DNA of 42,752 nucleotides from Bacteroidota bacterium (lineage in GTDB: Bacteria > Bacteroidota > Bacteroidia > Chitinophagales > Chitinophagaceae): the NCBI GenBank assembly GCA_030706735.1, contig JAUZNZ010000035.1, positions 1 through 42,752 on the forward strand, written 5' to 3'. The translations under genes were made by a program, and so were the position numbers. Each line of letters starts with the position of its first letter. The first letter of the stretch is position 1. Under the pieces are notes generated by a model. The model was not told the origin of the DNA and made no database searches. It was given only the letters and a program-made list of their open reading frames with translations. Positions 1-9,182 of the stretch are shown here, piece by piece.

Positions 1-1
1 G

Positions 2-2730
2 AAACAGTTCACGCAGCTGGGCTCTGCTCCGGTTAACCTGAGCCTTACGGGTGCGACAACAGTCGTCCAGGTCGGACCTTCCTCGGCCATCGGCGGCGAC
101 TTCACGGCCGTCTCGCCACGCATCCTGTTGAATGGCGCCACCTATTCCGGCAATTGCACCGTGACCAAGACCGGCGCGACGGGCGAATGGTCGTTCGGCG
201 GCAATACCTTCAACGGCACCACGACGGTAAACCAGCAGGGCGCCGGTTATTTCGGGTTCGCCAATGGGGCTCCCGATATCTATAACGGTGACCTTTATGC
301 AAATAATAACTCGACGGAGAGGATCATCTTCGCCAACAGTCCCGTGGGCAACCAGTTCAACGGGAATATCATATTGACCCAGATCGGTTCCTCCCAGGGG
401 ATCGCTTTCGGCTGGAACGCCACGACGAACGAGACGCAGGCGGCCGGCAAGACGATCTCCATCGGCGCCGCCGGGTTCAGCACCGGCTACCTGCAGATCG
501 AACGGTTTACGCAGCTGGGCAACGCGCCCATGAACCTGCCGCTGACCGGAACGGCCTCGCTGACCTTCGGGCCCACGTCCACGATCGGAGGCGACATGAC
601 CTCCACCAGCGCCGCGCTGTTCTTCAACGGCTGTACCTTCAATGGCGCGGTAAACGCGACCAAGAATGGTCCGACTGGCGATAACAGCAACGGCGGCAAT
701 ATTTTCAACGGCACGACCGTCATCACGAATAACGGGGGCCAGCTCTTGCTCGGCAATGGCACCCCCGACCAGTTCCTGGGAGCCACCACGTTTAACAATT
801 TTGGCACGAATAATATCTATGTGGCTTACAACAGTCCGGGCAACGTGTTCGGCGGCGCTACGACCTTTAACAATTCCCCGACGACCAATACCGGGATCTA
901 TGTGAGCTGGTATTCCACCGGAACCACTTTTGCCGACAATATCATCGTCACCTCGACCAATGGCCAGGGCGTTCAGTTCTGCGGCGGTAATGGCACGGCT
1001 ACGGTGGGCATGGCGGCCAACAAGACGATCAGCATCGGCGCAGCCGGGTTTTCTGCCGGCACCTTGTTGCTGAGGCAGTTCACCCAGGCAGGGCCTTCCG
1101 CGGAGAGCTTCACGCTGACCGGCACGGGCATCCTGACCTTTGGTCCCTTATCCTCCTTTGGCAGCGACGTCACCTCGTCCAGCCCGACGATCTTCCTGAA
1201 CGGCTGTACCTTCAACGGCGTCACCAATATTACCAAGACGGGTACCACCGGCGATTTCAGCCAGGGCGGCAACGTATTCAACGGCGTCTCGACGCTCACA
1301 AACAGCGGCAGCAGCTATTTCCTGCTGGGCAACGTAAACCCCGATATCTGGAATAATGACGTAACCTTCACGGACAATGGTTCCGAACGCCTGTTGCCTT
1401 GTTGGGCGACGACCGGTAACCAGTTCAACGGGAATATCTTTGTAAATACGGCCGGCAGCGCAACGGGTATCCAGTTCTGCGGCGGCAACGGTACCGCAAC
1501 GGCCATTCAAGCCGCCGGTAAGGGGATCTCCGCAGGGGCCATCGGGCTGAATGCCGGTTATCTCCAACTGCGGCAGTTCACGCAGCTCGGCAATTCGCCG
1601 ATCAATCTGACCCTGGCGAGCACGGCGACCTACCTCCAGTTTGGACCTTCGTCCTCGCTGGGCGGCAACGTGACCTCGACCAGTCCCGGACTTTATTTCA
1701 ACGGTTGTACGTTCAATGGCACGGTCACCAGTACCAAGACAGGTACCACCAATGACCAGAGCAACGGGAACAATACCTTTAATGATGTAACGGTCCTTAC
1801 GACTACCGGGGCGGGCTACCTGATGCTCGGCAATGGTAACCGCGACCAGTTCAATTCAACGGCGACCTTCAACAATACGGGCAGTGCGAATTTTTATGTG
1901 GCCTACAATAGCGCCAATAATATCTTCGGCGGCGTAACGACCTTTAATAACACGCCCACCGGGAATACGGGCATCTATGTCGCCACGAATTCGCCGGGCA
2001 CCGTGTTCAATAATAATGTCGTGGTCACTTCCACCAACGGCCAGGGGGTTCAATTCTGCCAGGGCGCGAGCGGGACCGTCACGCTGGCTGCCGGCAATAC
2101 CATCAGCATCGGCGCCGGCGGCTTTTCGGCCGGTACGCTGTTGTTGAGACAGTTCACGCAGCTTGGCGCTACGCCGCAAACGCTCACGCTGACGGGCACG
2201 GGCAACCTGACCTTCGGGCCTTCTTCGGCCTTCGGCGGGAACATGACCAATACCAGCCCCACCCTTTTCTTCAACGGCTGTAATTTCGGCGGAACGGTGA
2301 CGGCCATCAAGAACGGCTCGACCAACGACGGTTCCACCGGCAACAATATATTCAATGGCGCCTTTGTAGTAACCAATACGGGTTCGGGCACCTTCCTGAT
2401 GGGCAGCGGCAGCCCGGATATCTGGCAGTCGACCTCGGTGTTCAATAACTTCAGCACGGGCCAGCACATGTACGTGGCCTACAATAGCACGGGGAATACC
2501 TTCAACGGCGATGTGACCTTCAACAACCAGCCCGGTTCTACCGGTCTCTGGATCTATCCCAACCAATTTGGGATCAACACCCAGTATAACGGCAATATCA
2601 TCGTACAGAACGTGAATGGCGGAGGGGTCTACTTCGGTGCAAATACCGGAACGGCCACGCTCGCCGGCACGATCAGCGTGGGTGCGGCCGGCTTCAATTT
2701 CGGCGGCCTGATCCTGAAGAGCTTCACGCA
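2..2730 (+). repeat. Tandem protein-coding repeats of about 500 and 570 bp
   Basis: The FTQ-encoding landmark recurs near bases 8, 510, 1078, 1576, 2152 and 2726. The spacings are therefore about 500, 570, 500, 575 and 575 bp. Long units carry an extra segment with a YVAYNS motif and a second FNN motif that the short units lack. The array starts before the window, so total copy number is unknown. Confidence 0.85.
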
Positions 2731-4432
2731 GTCCGGCGCAACGCCTCAGTCCATCACCAGCACCGGTACCAGCTATATTCAATACGGCCCCAGCTCCACG
2801 TTCGGCGCGGCGGTCACCAGCTCGAGTCCCGGCCTGTTCTTCAACGGCTGTACCTTCAACGGGACGGTCAACGCGACCAAAACGGGCACCACAAACGACC
2901 AGAGCCAGGGTAACAATATCTTCAACGGAGCGAGCACCTTTACCAATAACGGGACCGGCTATTTGTTGATGACGATCACCACGCCCGACTCGTATAATAA
3001 TAACGTAACCTTTGTCCGGAACGGCGCCGGCCTGGTCTATCCCAACTACAACGGGAATAGCACCTATTCCGGCAACGTAACGGTCACGGCTCCCGCCGGC
3101 ATCACCTTCGGTGCGGGTACAGGCCAGGCGACCTTTAACGGCTCGGGCGCGCAAGGCATCAGCATCACGGCCGGCTCGGCCACGCCGATCTTCAGCAGGT
3201 TGCAGATCGCCAATACGAGCGCCGCCGGCGTCACGTTGACCAATACGCCGATCCAGGTATCCACCTCTCTCACGATGACCACGGGCTTGCTGAACACGAC
3301 GGCTACCAACATCCTGACGATGTTGAATAACTCGACGACGTCAGCAGGTACGGCCTTGTCGACCAGCTACGTGAACGGCCCCATGGCTTACCAGAAGTCG
3401 ACCGCCGGTTCCACCGTGCTGAACTTCCCGGTTGGCAATGCCCCGGATTGCCGCCCCATCATTCTTACCGTCACGCACTCGAACGGCACCTTATATACGT
3501 ACACGACGACCTTGTTCAATGCCAGCGCGCACATGTTGGGCTTTACCTTCCCGCCGAGCGTGAACAAAGTATCGGACGTCCATTATTATACCGTCGTCCG
3601 CACCAATGCGGCAGGCGTCAACACGCCGGCAACCAACCTCGTCGGCAACCAGCAGATCCAGATCTTCTTCGGCGCGAACGATATCGTGACCGACGGGACC
3701 CAGCTGACGATCGTGAAGAATACCTTCGGGGCGCCGACGACCTGGATCGACATTGGCGGCATGGGCGGTCCGGCGCCTACAGGCTCGAACCTGACGGGCA
3801 GCATCATCTCGACCTCTTCGCCTTCGGCCTTTACGTCCTTTTCGACCTTTGCCATCGCCGATAAGATCGGTGGCAGCAACATATTGCCCATCGGCCTGCT
3901 GGATTTCACCGCAGAGGCCAATAACAACCACGTCGATCTCGACTGGACCACGGGCGCCGAATCGAATAACAGTTATTTCACAGTGGAACGCAGTCACGAC
4001 GGCAGCAGCTTCGAGGACGTCACCAGGGTGAACAGCAAGGCCCTGAATGGCAACAGCAGCACAGCACTGAGCTATTCGGCCCAGGACCCGAACCCCTATA
4101 GCGGCACCAGCTATTATCGCTTGAAACAGACGGACCTGAACGGCGTCACTTCCTATTCGAAGATCATCCCGGTCCGCTTCGATCGCGCGCAAACGCTGTC
4201 CGTCTATCCGAACCCGACCCGCGGTTCGGTCTATGTCGGCGGCATCGATCAGAGCGAGACCCATCTTAAGGTGGAATGGTATGACGTCAGCGGCAGGTTG
4301 CTCTCCTCGGAAGATGTGCCGGTGAATGGCGGCATCGCCACGCTGAACCCGCACTTCAACAATGGGGTGTACATGATGCGCTTCATGGCAGGTGGCAAGT
4401 TCCGCATGCAGAGCATCATGATCATGCGGTAG
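2..4432 (+). CDS. Giant repeat-rich T9SS-exported surface protein, 5' end outside window
   Basis: The frame is open from the first base, and the first 126 nt already encode the repeat pattern, so the gene begins upstream; the ATG at 128 is internal. The visible part is about 1476 residues. Most of it consists of Gly/Asn/Thr/Ser-rich modules, each opening with an FTQ(L/A/S)G motif and containing FGPSS..GG, FNGCTFNG and IFNG motifs, as expected of a stacked beta-helix adhesin or surface-layer protein. After the repeats, from about base 3120, comes a non-repeated stretch, then a module around 3890-4190 with DLDWTTGAESNNSYF and YYRLKQTD motifs typical of Bacteroidota cargo, then a C-terminal T9SS type A domain starting near SVYPNPTRGSV. 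The product should be moved across the outer membrane and anchored or released. No enzymatic motif is visible. The stop overlaps the convergent terC by 11 nt. Confidence 0.9.
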   Translation, partial: KQFTQLGSAPVNLSLTGATTVVQVGPSSAIGGDFTAVSPRILLNGATYSGNCTVTKTGATGEWSFGGNTFNGTTTVNQQGAGYFGFANGAPDIYNGDLYANNNSTERIIFANSPVGNQFNGNIILTQIGSSQGIAFGWNATTNETQAAGKTISIGAAGFSTGYLQIERFTQLGNAPMNLPLTGTASLTFGPTSTIGGDMTSTSAALFFNGCTFNGAVNATKNGPTGDNSNGGNIFNGTTVITNNGGQLLLGNGTPDQFLGATTFNNFGTNNIYVAYNSPGNVFGGATTFNNSPTTNTGIYVSWYSTGTTFADNIIVTSTNGQGVQFCGGNGTATVGMAANKTISIGAAGFSAGTLLLRQFTQAGPSAESFTLTGTGILTFGPLSSFGSDVTSSSPTIFLNGCTFNGVTNITKTGTTGDFSQGGNVFNGVSTLTNSGSSYFLLGNVNPDIWNNDVTFTDNGSERLLPCWATTGNQFNGNIFVNTAGSATGIQFCGGNGTATAIQAAGKGISAGAIGLNAGYLQLRQFTQLGNSPINLTLASTATYLQFGPSSSLGGNVTSTSPGLYFNGCTFNGTVTSTKTGTTNDQSNGNNTFNDVTVLTTTGAGYLMLGNGNRDQFNSTATFNNTGSANFYVAYNSANNIFGGVTTFNNTPTGNTGIYVATNSPGTVFNNNVVVTSTNGQGVQFCQGASGTVTLAAGNTISIGAGGFSAGTLLLRQFTQLGATPQTLTLTGTGNLTFGPSSAFGGNMTNTSPTLFFNGCNFGGTVTAIKNGSTNDGSTGNNIFNGAFVVTNTGSGTFLMGSGSPDIWQSTSVFNNFSTGQHMYVAYNSTGNTFNGDVTFNNQPGSTGLWIYPNQFGINTQYNGNIIVQNVNGGGVYFGANTGTATLAGTISVGAAGFNFGGLILKSFTQSGATPQSITSTGTSYIQYGPSSTFGAAVTSSSPGLFFNGCTFNGTVNATKTGTTNDQSQGNNIFNGASTFTNNGTGYLLMTITTPDSYNNNVTFVRNGAGLVYPNYNGNSTYSGNVTVTAPAGITFGAGTGQATFNGSGAQGISITAGSATPIFSRLQIANTSAAGVTLTNTPIQVSTSLTMTTGLLNTTATNILTMLNNSTTSAGTALSTSYVNGPMAYQKSTAGSTVLNFPVGNAPDCRPIILTVTHSNGTLYTYTTTLFNASAHMLGFTFPPSVNKVSDVHYYTVVRTNAAGVNTPATNLVGNQQIQIFFGANDIVTDGTQLTIVKNTFGAPTTWIDIGGMGGPAPTGSNLTGSIISTSSPSAFTSFSTFAIADKIGGSNILPIGLLDFTAEANNNHVDLDWTTGAESNNSYFTVERSHDGSSFEDVTRVNSKALNGNSSTALSYSAQDPNPYSGTSYYRLKQTDLNGVTSYSKIIPVRFDRAQTLSVYPNPTRGSVYVGGIDQSETHLKVEWYDVSGRLLSSEDVPVNGGIATLNPHFNNGVYMMRFMAGGKFRMQSIMIMR

Positions 4433-5342
4433 GCGGACGGCGCGCCGATAATAGCATGGCGCCACCGAGGCACAGTAGGATCACAAGTAAAGATATATAT
4501 GCTGGCAGATGGATCTCCCAAATCTCTGCCAGCATTTTTATTCCTACGAACAGGAGTACGACCGCAATGCCTTGCTGCAGCCGGGAAAACCGAGCCGCCG
4601 CCCCCTGGAGCAGGAAGAATAACGAACGCAGGCCCAGCACGGCGAATATATTGGAGGTATAGATGACGAGCTTCTCCTGGGTAATGCCGAATACCGCAGG
4701 GATCGAATCCAGGGCGAAGACGATATCGGTCATGGCCAGCAACAAGACCACGACAAAGAGGGTCGTATATTTCTTCCTTCCCCCTTCGGTAATGCGCCAT
4801 TTGCCGCCTCCGTCATGGTCGGTGAGCGGCAATACCCGTTTCAATAGCTTATAGGGCCTACCTTCATGGACATCTTCTTCGTTGCCCTTCTTCTGACGGA
4901 ACATGGACACGCCCGTATAGATCAGGATGACGCCGAAAATATATAGTACCCAGTGCCATCGTGCAACCAGGCCGACCCCCACCGTGATAAAGCCTACCCG
5001 CAACAGGATCGCCGCGAGGATCCCCACCATCAATACGCGGCCATAGAAGATCGGTTTGATCCGGAAGGAGTCGAAGATCAGGATGAAGACGAAGATATTG
5101 TCCACGCTCAGGCTCCACTCCATCAAATAGGCGCTCAGGTATTCCCAGGCTGTCACTTGTCCCCTCTCCACCAGCAAAAAGGCAAAGAAGGCCAGGGCCA
5201 ACCCCACCCACAATGCCGTCTGCCACAACGCGGATCGCACCGGCACGGCATGGCCTTTCTTGCTGAGCAGCCCCAGGTCGAGGAGTACGGCCGCCAGCAG
5301 GACAATGCCGAATACGAGGTATATGAGATTGGACTGTCCCAT
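4422..5342 (-). CDS. TerC/Alx-family integral membrane protein
   Basis: A 306-residue polytopic membrane protein with eight or more hydrophobic segments. It carries the two family signatures: an acidic pair in a helix (EWSLSVDNIFVF, about residues 75-86) and DIVFALDSIPAVFGIT (about 208-223). TerC/Alx proteins are linked to metal-ion homeostasis, notably manganese export and loading of exported proteins, and historically to tellurite resistance. The substrate here cannot be read from sequence. The ATG at 5342 is preferred over an in-frame TTG at 5345 because it shares one base with the gldG stop (TGATG), which implies translational coupling. It is the last gene of the gldF-gldG-terC unit and overlaps the convergent giant surface gene by 11 nt. 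Confidence 0.9.
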   Translation of the reverse strand: MGQSNLIYLVFGIVLLAAVLLDLGLLSKKGHAVPVRSALWQTALWVGLALAFFAFLLVERGQVTAWEYLSAYLMEWSLSVDNIFVFILIFDSFRIKPIFYGRVLMVGILAAILLRVGFITVGVGLVARWHWVLYIFGVILIYTGVSMFRQKKGNEEDVHEGRPYKLLKRVLPLTDHDGGGKWRITEGGRKKYTTLFVVVLLLAMTDIVFALDSIPAVFGITQEKLVIYTSNIFAVLGLRSLFFLLQGAAARFSRLQQGIAVVLLFVGIKMLAEIWEIHLPAYISLLVILLCLGGAMLLSARRPPTA

Positions 5343-7033
5343 CAATGTTGGAATTTCCTCTTTCGCAGCATCTGATAGACATAGCCGCCCGCGATCACGA
5401 GCAGCAGCGGCAGGACGATATTGATGAATTGCCAGAAGCTGCGGTCATCTTCCACTTTCTTCTGGTCGAGCAGACGCAGCGTGAAGTCCTTCGCCCGGGC
5501 TTCCAGGATACCCGAGGGATCGACCAGCCAATCGATGGCGTTCTCGATGAAGGTCTGGTTGGCGAAGGTATAGCCGATGTCCTTGTCCATGCCGAGCGGC
5601 AACGGCCCCTTGGGCGTGACCTCATTCATGGCGATGTCGGCGTCCGCACATACGATGACCTTGCCTTCGCTGGTCGCCACGGGTAGAAAGGGGGTATGGT
5701 AGACCCTGGCCAGGGTATCGGTCATGGCCGACGAAATGCGGTTGGCGAATAGGGAATGGAAGCGGCCCTCCAACAAAACGGCAACCGGCACGGATGGCTT
5801 GTTGAATTTCGCGGGATCGGGTGCGCTCTTCAGGCTTTCGAAGGAGATCAGGGCCGGAGTGGACGTGATACGGCTATTGCCCGCCGTTTGCAGGATCACG
5901 GTCTTGCGGATCTCGTCGGCCTTGACCGTATCGACGGAGTTGGCGAATTTTGAATAGACCGGATCGATATTCTTCGAGATCGGATGGGTCAGGCTGCCCT
6001 GCAACAAGGGAAAGTAAGGGAAGGGGATCAGGCCCAGTTGCGGCTTATCGCCCTGCATGCCCACGACGAAGTTCATGCTCGCGCACTGCAGGTCTTCCAC
6101 CAGGTCCTGGTTGACGCGCACCCCATAGCGGAAAAAAAGGTCTTCGAGGTTGAGGCCGCGGTCATAGGCGATCGTTTCCCGATCCATCCGCAGACTGTCC
6201 ATCTCGGCATACAGGTTGTCGATCATCCAGATGATATGGCCCCCGCGCATCAGATATTGATCCAACTTCAACTTCTCGGCATCCGTAAATTTGATCCTGG
6301 GCTTGACGATGATCAGCGCCTTGAATATCGGAGGTATGACCGGAATGCTGTCGTTGTCCAGCGGAAATATCTTCGTGGCATAGTTTTTCTTGAGCGTATT
6401 CTGAATAAGATCGTAAACGCTATAGTTCAACGGCTCGCCATTGCCCGAGACATAGCCGATCAGCGGCACTTCCTTTTGCGTGATCTTGTCGATGGCATTC
6501 GCAAATTTGTATTCCAGCAGGGCCTCCGCATTGTTATAGAGATCGGCTTCGCCATTCTGGCTCACATTCACGCCCTTCAACAGGTCGACCGGGAATACAC
6601 GGCCTTTATAGGAGACGATCGCTCCGGGAATGATGGTTCGTTGCGTCTCCTCCTGACCCTTTTTCGATTGGACGACCTCTGTCTTGGGTTGGATGCCCAG
6701 GCGCTGCAAACTGTCGTAGAAGGCAGCGCGGTCCGAGTCATTCAGTTCTCTCAGCGGATCTACGGCGCGGAATTGCACGCGCCCGTCGCTATAGTCCTGG
6801 AAAGACAGCAGCAGTTCTCCCGCACTCTTGGCAAGCTCCCTGGCGCCCGCTTTCAGGTCACCTTTCAGATAGAGATCGATATTGACCTGGTCGTCGAGGT
6901 TGCGCAGGAGACGTTTGGTCGGCTCGCCCAGGCTATATCTTTTTTCGTCGGTCAGGTCCAGACGCGCATGGAACACGGAGGCCAGCCAGTTGACCGCCAC
7001 CAGGATCAGCAACAGGAAGATCGTTCTTTTCAT
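5342..7033 (-). CDS. gldG: GldG, auxiliary component of the gliding-associated ABC transporter
   Basis: 563 residues. An N-terminal membrane segment (IFLLLILVAVNWLASVF, residues 4-20) is followed by a large periplasmic region that starts with LDLTDEKRYSLGEPTKRLL, typical of the ABC-transporter auxiliary family (GldG). A C-terminal membrane helix lies near INIVLPLLLVIAGGYVYQML, then a basic tail RKRKFQH. GldG works with the permease GldF and the ATPase GldA; loss of this transporter affects gliding in Flavobacterium, although many non-gliders keep the genes. GldA is not in this window. The ATG overlaps the gldF stop by 4 nt (ATGA) and the stop overlaps the terC start, so the three genes form a tightly coupled operon. 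Confidence 0.93.
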   Translation of the reverse strand: MKRTIFLLLILVAVNWLASVFHARLDLTDEKRYSLGEPTKRLLRNLDDQVNIDLYLKGDLKAGARELAKSAGELLLSFQDYSDGRVQFRAVDPLRELNDSDRAAFYDSLQRLGIQPKTEVVQSKKGQEETQRTIIPGAIVSYKGRVFPVDLLKGVNVSQNGEADLYNNAEALLEYKFANAIDKITQKEVPLIGYVSGNGEPLNYSVYDLIQNTLKKNYATKIFPLDNDSIPVIPPIFKALIIVKPRIKFTDAEKLKLDQYLMRGGHIIWMIDNLYAEMDSLRMDRETIAYDRGLNLEDLFFRYGVRVNQDLVEDLQCASMNFVVGMQGDKPQLGLIPFPYFPLLQGSLTHPISKNIDPVYSKFANSVDTVKADEIRKTVILQTAGNSRITSTPALISFESLKSAPDPAKFNKPSVPVAVLLEGRFHSLFANRISSAMTDTLARVYHTPFLPVATSEGKVIVCADADIAMNEVTPKGPLPLGMDKDIGYTFANQTFIENAIDWLVDPSGILEARAKDFTLRLLDQKKVEDDRSFWQFINIVLPLLLVIAGGYVYQMLRKRKFQH

Positions 7034-7791
7034 GCGGTCGTTCGTTTAGCCAGGTTACGGTCGGTCAGCAGGAGGAACAGCAGGATCAGACTCAGGAAGT
7101 AAACCAGGTCGCGACTGTCGATAACCCCGCGGCTGATGCTGCGATAATGAAAATCGACGCCCAGCATTTCAATATAGTAGTCTGCCCCCGCTGCGAACAG
7201 AGGCAACCGGCTGATCGCGCCAAAGCCGCTATAGATCAAAAAGCAAAGGAAGGCGGCGGCGATAAAGGCTACCACAGCATTGGACGTGAGGCTGCTGCAC
7301 CAGGTCCCGATCGCCGTGAACACACAGGCGAGGAAGGCCAGACCGAAATAGCTCCCGATCGCGCCCCCCACGTCGAGGCCCCCTTGTGCAGTCAACCGCT
7401 GGATGGATATGAAATAGACCAATGTCGGCAACAGTGCGATGAGCACCACGATCAGGCTCGCCAGATATTTGCCGCCTACGAGCCGGCGTCTGCCCAATGG
7501 GGCTGTTTGCAGCAGCTCGAAGGTCCCCATCCGGAATTCGTCCGAGAGGCTGCGCATGGTGATGGCTGGTATTAAAAGAAGGAGGATCCAGGGCGCCAGC
7601 TCGAAGAATTTATCGAGCGTGGCATAGCCGAATGCCAAAATATCGGTCTCCGGAAAGACGAATAATAATAACCCATTCAACAACAGGAAGACGATGATCG
7701 CAATATAGCCCGTGAGGCTACTGAAGAATTGACGGAGCTCTTTTTTGCAGACTGCCCACATGGACGCGAAAATAAGCGATAGGGCATACAT
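7030..7791 (-). CDS. gldF: GldF, gliding-associated ABC transporter permease
   Basis: 253 residues with about six hydrophobic segments (for example YIAIIVFLLLNGLLLFVF, ILLLLIPAITMRSLSDEF, YFLSLILLFLLLTDRN) and the KKELRQFF..LTGYIAI start typical of GldF/ABC-2 permeases. It is the membrane channel partner of GldG. The start is ambiguous: the ATG at 7791 gives 253 residues, while an in-frame ATG at 7761 gives 243 residues beginning MWAVCKKELRQFF, closer to the usual GldF start. Neither has a clear Shine-Dalgarno sequence, which is normal in this phylum. First gene of the gldF-gldG-terC operon. Confidence 0.93.
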   Translation of the reverse strand: MYALSLIFASMWAVCKKELRQFFSSLTGYIAIIVFLLLNGLLLFVFPETDILAFGYATLDKFFELAPWILLLLIPAITMRSLSDEFRMGTFELLQTAPLGRRRLVGGKYLASLIVVLIALLPTLVYFISIQRLTAQGGLDVGGAIGSYFGLAFLACVFTAIGTWCSSLTSNAVVAFIAAAFLCFLIYSGFGAISRLPLFAAGADYYIEMLGVDFHYRSISRGVIDSRDLVYFLSLILLFLLLTDRNLAKRTTA

Positions 7792-7866
7792 TGTGGAAAA
7801 AAAAGTTAATTTCTTCCGGCGGGAAAATGCCGTGTTTTTGAGGGAGATTTCCTATATTCGCTCTTC

Positions 7867-7969
7867 ATCACGCCTTAACCTTCCTTTAGAAAATATTATG
7901 GTTATCGACTAACAATATTTAACCGAAACCAACTGCATGAAAAGATCCGCCTCTGGCGGGTTTTTTTTT
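7867..7969 (+). ncRNA. Candidate structured small RNA ending in an intrinsic terminator
   Basis: The 195-nt gap between gldF and the desulfurase gene (both leftward) holds a rightward-facing unit with no convincing open frame. A -7-like box TATATTCG lies at 7853-7860. At 7891-7920 there is an exact nested hairpin: AAATATT pairs with AATATTT, then an ATG bulge, then GTTA/TAAC around loop TCGAC. A GC stem with a run of nine T follows at 7946-7969. The 5' end is a guess placed about seven bases after the box, and no -33 TTG sits at the proper spacing. It resembles no RNA family I can name. An alternative is that the GC stem only serves as a weak bidirectional terminator for the desulfurase gene. 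Confidence 0.4.
7946..7969 (+). terminator. Intrinsic terminator, rightward
   Basis: Stem CCGCC (7947-7951), loop TCT, stem GGCGG (7955-7959), extended by a T-G pair, followed by nine T at 7961-7969. The T-run lies only on the rightward side. Read leftward, the stem is followed by ATCTTTTC, which could give weak termination of the desulfurase gene. No rightward protein gene precedes it. Confidence 0.75.
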
Positions 7970-7986
7970 GCCCGCCCGGGCCGGTC

Positions 7987-9144
7987 TCACGAAGGCTGCC
8001 GCTGCAACCGTTGCACCGTCTCACTCACCCGTTCGATGGCGTACCCGACTTCTTCATCAGTCGTAAAGCGGCCCAGCCCGATGCGCAGCGACGCATAAGC
8101 CAGTTCATCGTCGAGGCCGAGCGCTTTCAGGACATAGCTGGGTTCCGGTGAGGCCGATGTGCATGCCGAGCCCGACGACAGGGCGACATCCTTGGCCAGC
8201 GCCGCCAACAGCGCCTCCCCGTCGATGCCCGCAAAGGACATATTCGTCGTCGCAGGAAGACGATGGATCCGGCTGCCGTTGACCTTTGCCCCATCCAGCC
8301 GCAGAAGTCCTTGTTCAAGCCGGTCGCGCATCGGTTCGATACGCACACGGTCTGCCTCCATCTCCTTTTCACAGAGCGCACAGGCCTTCCCCAGGCCGAC
8401 GATGCCCGGCACATTCAAGGTTCCGCTTCGCATGCCGCGCTCATGCCCGCCTCCATCCATCTGCGCGGTCAGGCTGATACGGGGATCCCGGCGTCGCACA
8501 TACAAGGCCCCGGCCCCTTTCGGGCCATAGATCTTGTGTGCGGACAAGGCCAGCAGGTCGATGCCATCGGCCTGCACATCGACGGGCAGCTTGCCCACAG
8601 CCTGCGTGGCGTCGGAAAAGAAAGCGACCCCCTTCCGCCTGGCGATCTCGCCGATCTCCCTGACGGGTTGAATGACGCCGATCTCGTTATTCGCCAACAT
8701 CACGCAGATCAGGATCGTCGTCGGACGGATCGCTGCCTCCAGTTCCGAAAGGTCGATCAACCCCTCACTGTCAACGGGCAGCCAGCTCACCTCGCCGCCC
8801 GATCTTTCCAGGTGCTTGCAGGTATCGATCACGGCCTTGTGTTCCGTCTTCACCGTAATGATATGGTTGCCGCGAGAGGCATACCGGTCGAAGACCCCCT
8901 TGATCGCCAGGTTCACCGCTTCCGTCGCGCCCGAGGTAAAAACGATCTCCCTGGGACCGGCCCCGATCAGCGCAGCCACCTGCTCACGGGCGTTCTCCAC
9001 GGCCTCCTCGGCCTGCCAGCCAAAGGCATGCGTACGGCTGGCCGCATTCCCAAACCGTTCGGTGAAATAGGGCAGCATGGCCTCTACCACGCGTGGATCG
9101 CAGGGCGTGGTCGCATTATGGTCCAAATACACGGGCAGTTTCAC
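7987..9144 (-). CDS. iscS: Cysteine desulfurase (IscS/NifS class)
   Basis: 385 residues, a full-length PLP-dependent aminotransferase-fold enzyme. It removes sulfur from L-cysteine to form an enzyme persulfide used for Fe-S clusters, thiolated tRNA and other cofactors. Visible landmarks: YLDHNATTP at the N-terminus, the EHKAV histidine (H102), the PLP lysine K204 in [10 protein letters not shown], and the sulfur-accepting cysteine C328 in [14 protein letters not shown] followed by a long flexible loop, which marks group I (IscS/NifS). No other isc or suf gene is adjacent, so the symbol rests on the family only. The start is GTG at 9144; no ATG is available near the conserved N-terminus. It diverges from the epimerase gene with a 38-nt gap. 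Confidence 0.9.
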   Translation of the reverse strand: MKLPVYLDHNATTPCDPRVVEAMLPYFTERFGNAASRTHAFGWQAEEAVENAREQVAALIGAGPREIVFTSGATEAVNLAIKGVFDRYASRGNHIITVKTEHKAVIDTCKHLERSGGEVSWLPVDSEGLIDLSELEAAIRPTTILICVMLANNEIGVIQPVREIGEIARRKGVAFFSDATQAVGKLPVDVQADGIDLLALSAHKIYGPKGAGALYVRRRDPRISLTAQMDGGGHERGMRSGTLNVPGIVGLGKACALCEKEMEADRVRIEPMRDRLEQGLLRLDGAKVNGSRIHRLPATTNMSFAGIDGEALLAALAKDVALSSGSACTSASPEPSYVLKALGLDDELAYASLRIGLGRFTTDEEVGYAIERVSETVQRLQRQPS

Positions 9145-9148
9145 AGGC

Positions 9149-9156
9149 CAAAATTA
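9149..9156 (-). promoter_or_regulatory. Candidate -7 box for the desulfurase gene
   Basis: On the leftward strand the sequence reads TAATTTTG, an exact match to the Bacteroidota -7 box TAnnTTTG, four bases before the GTG start. No TTG is found at the usual 19-21 nt upstream. If used, the transcript would begin at or next to the start codon. Confidence 0.35.
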
Positions 9157-9182
9157 CCATTACTTTTACATAAAATCCCCGT

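Noticed and set aside
1856-3154. Long leftward open frame (432 codons) antisense to the giant surface gene
   Set aside because: It is a shadow of the repeat-rich, GC-biased codons on the other strand; Arg/Gly/Ala-rich with no domain.
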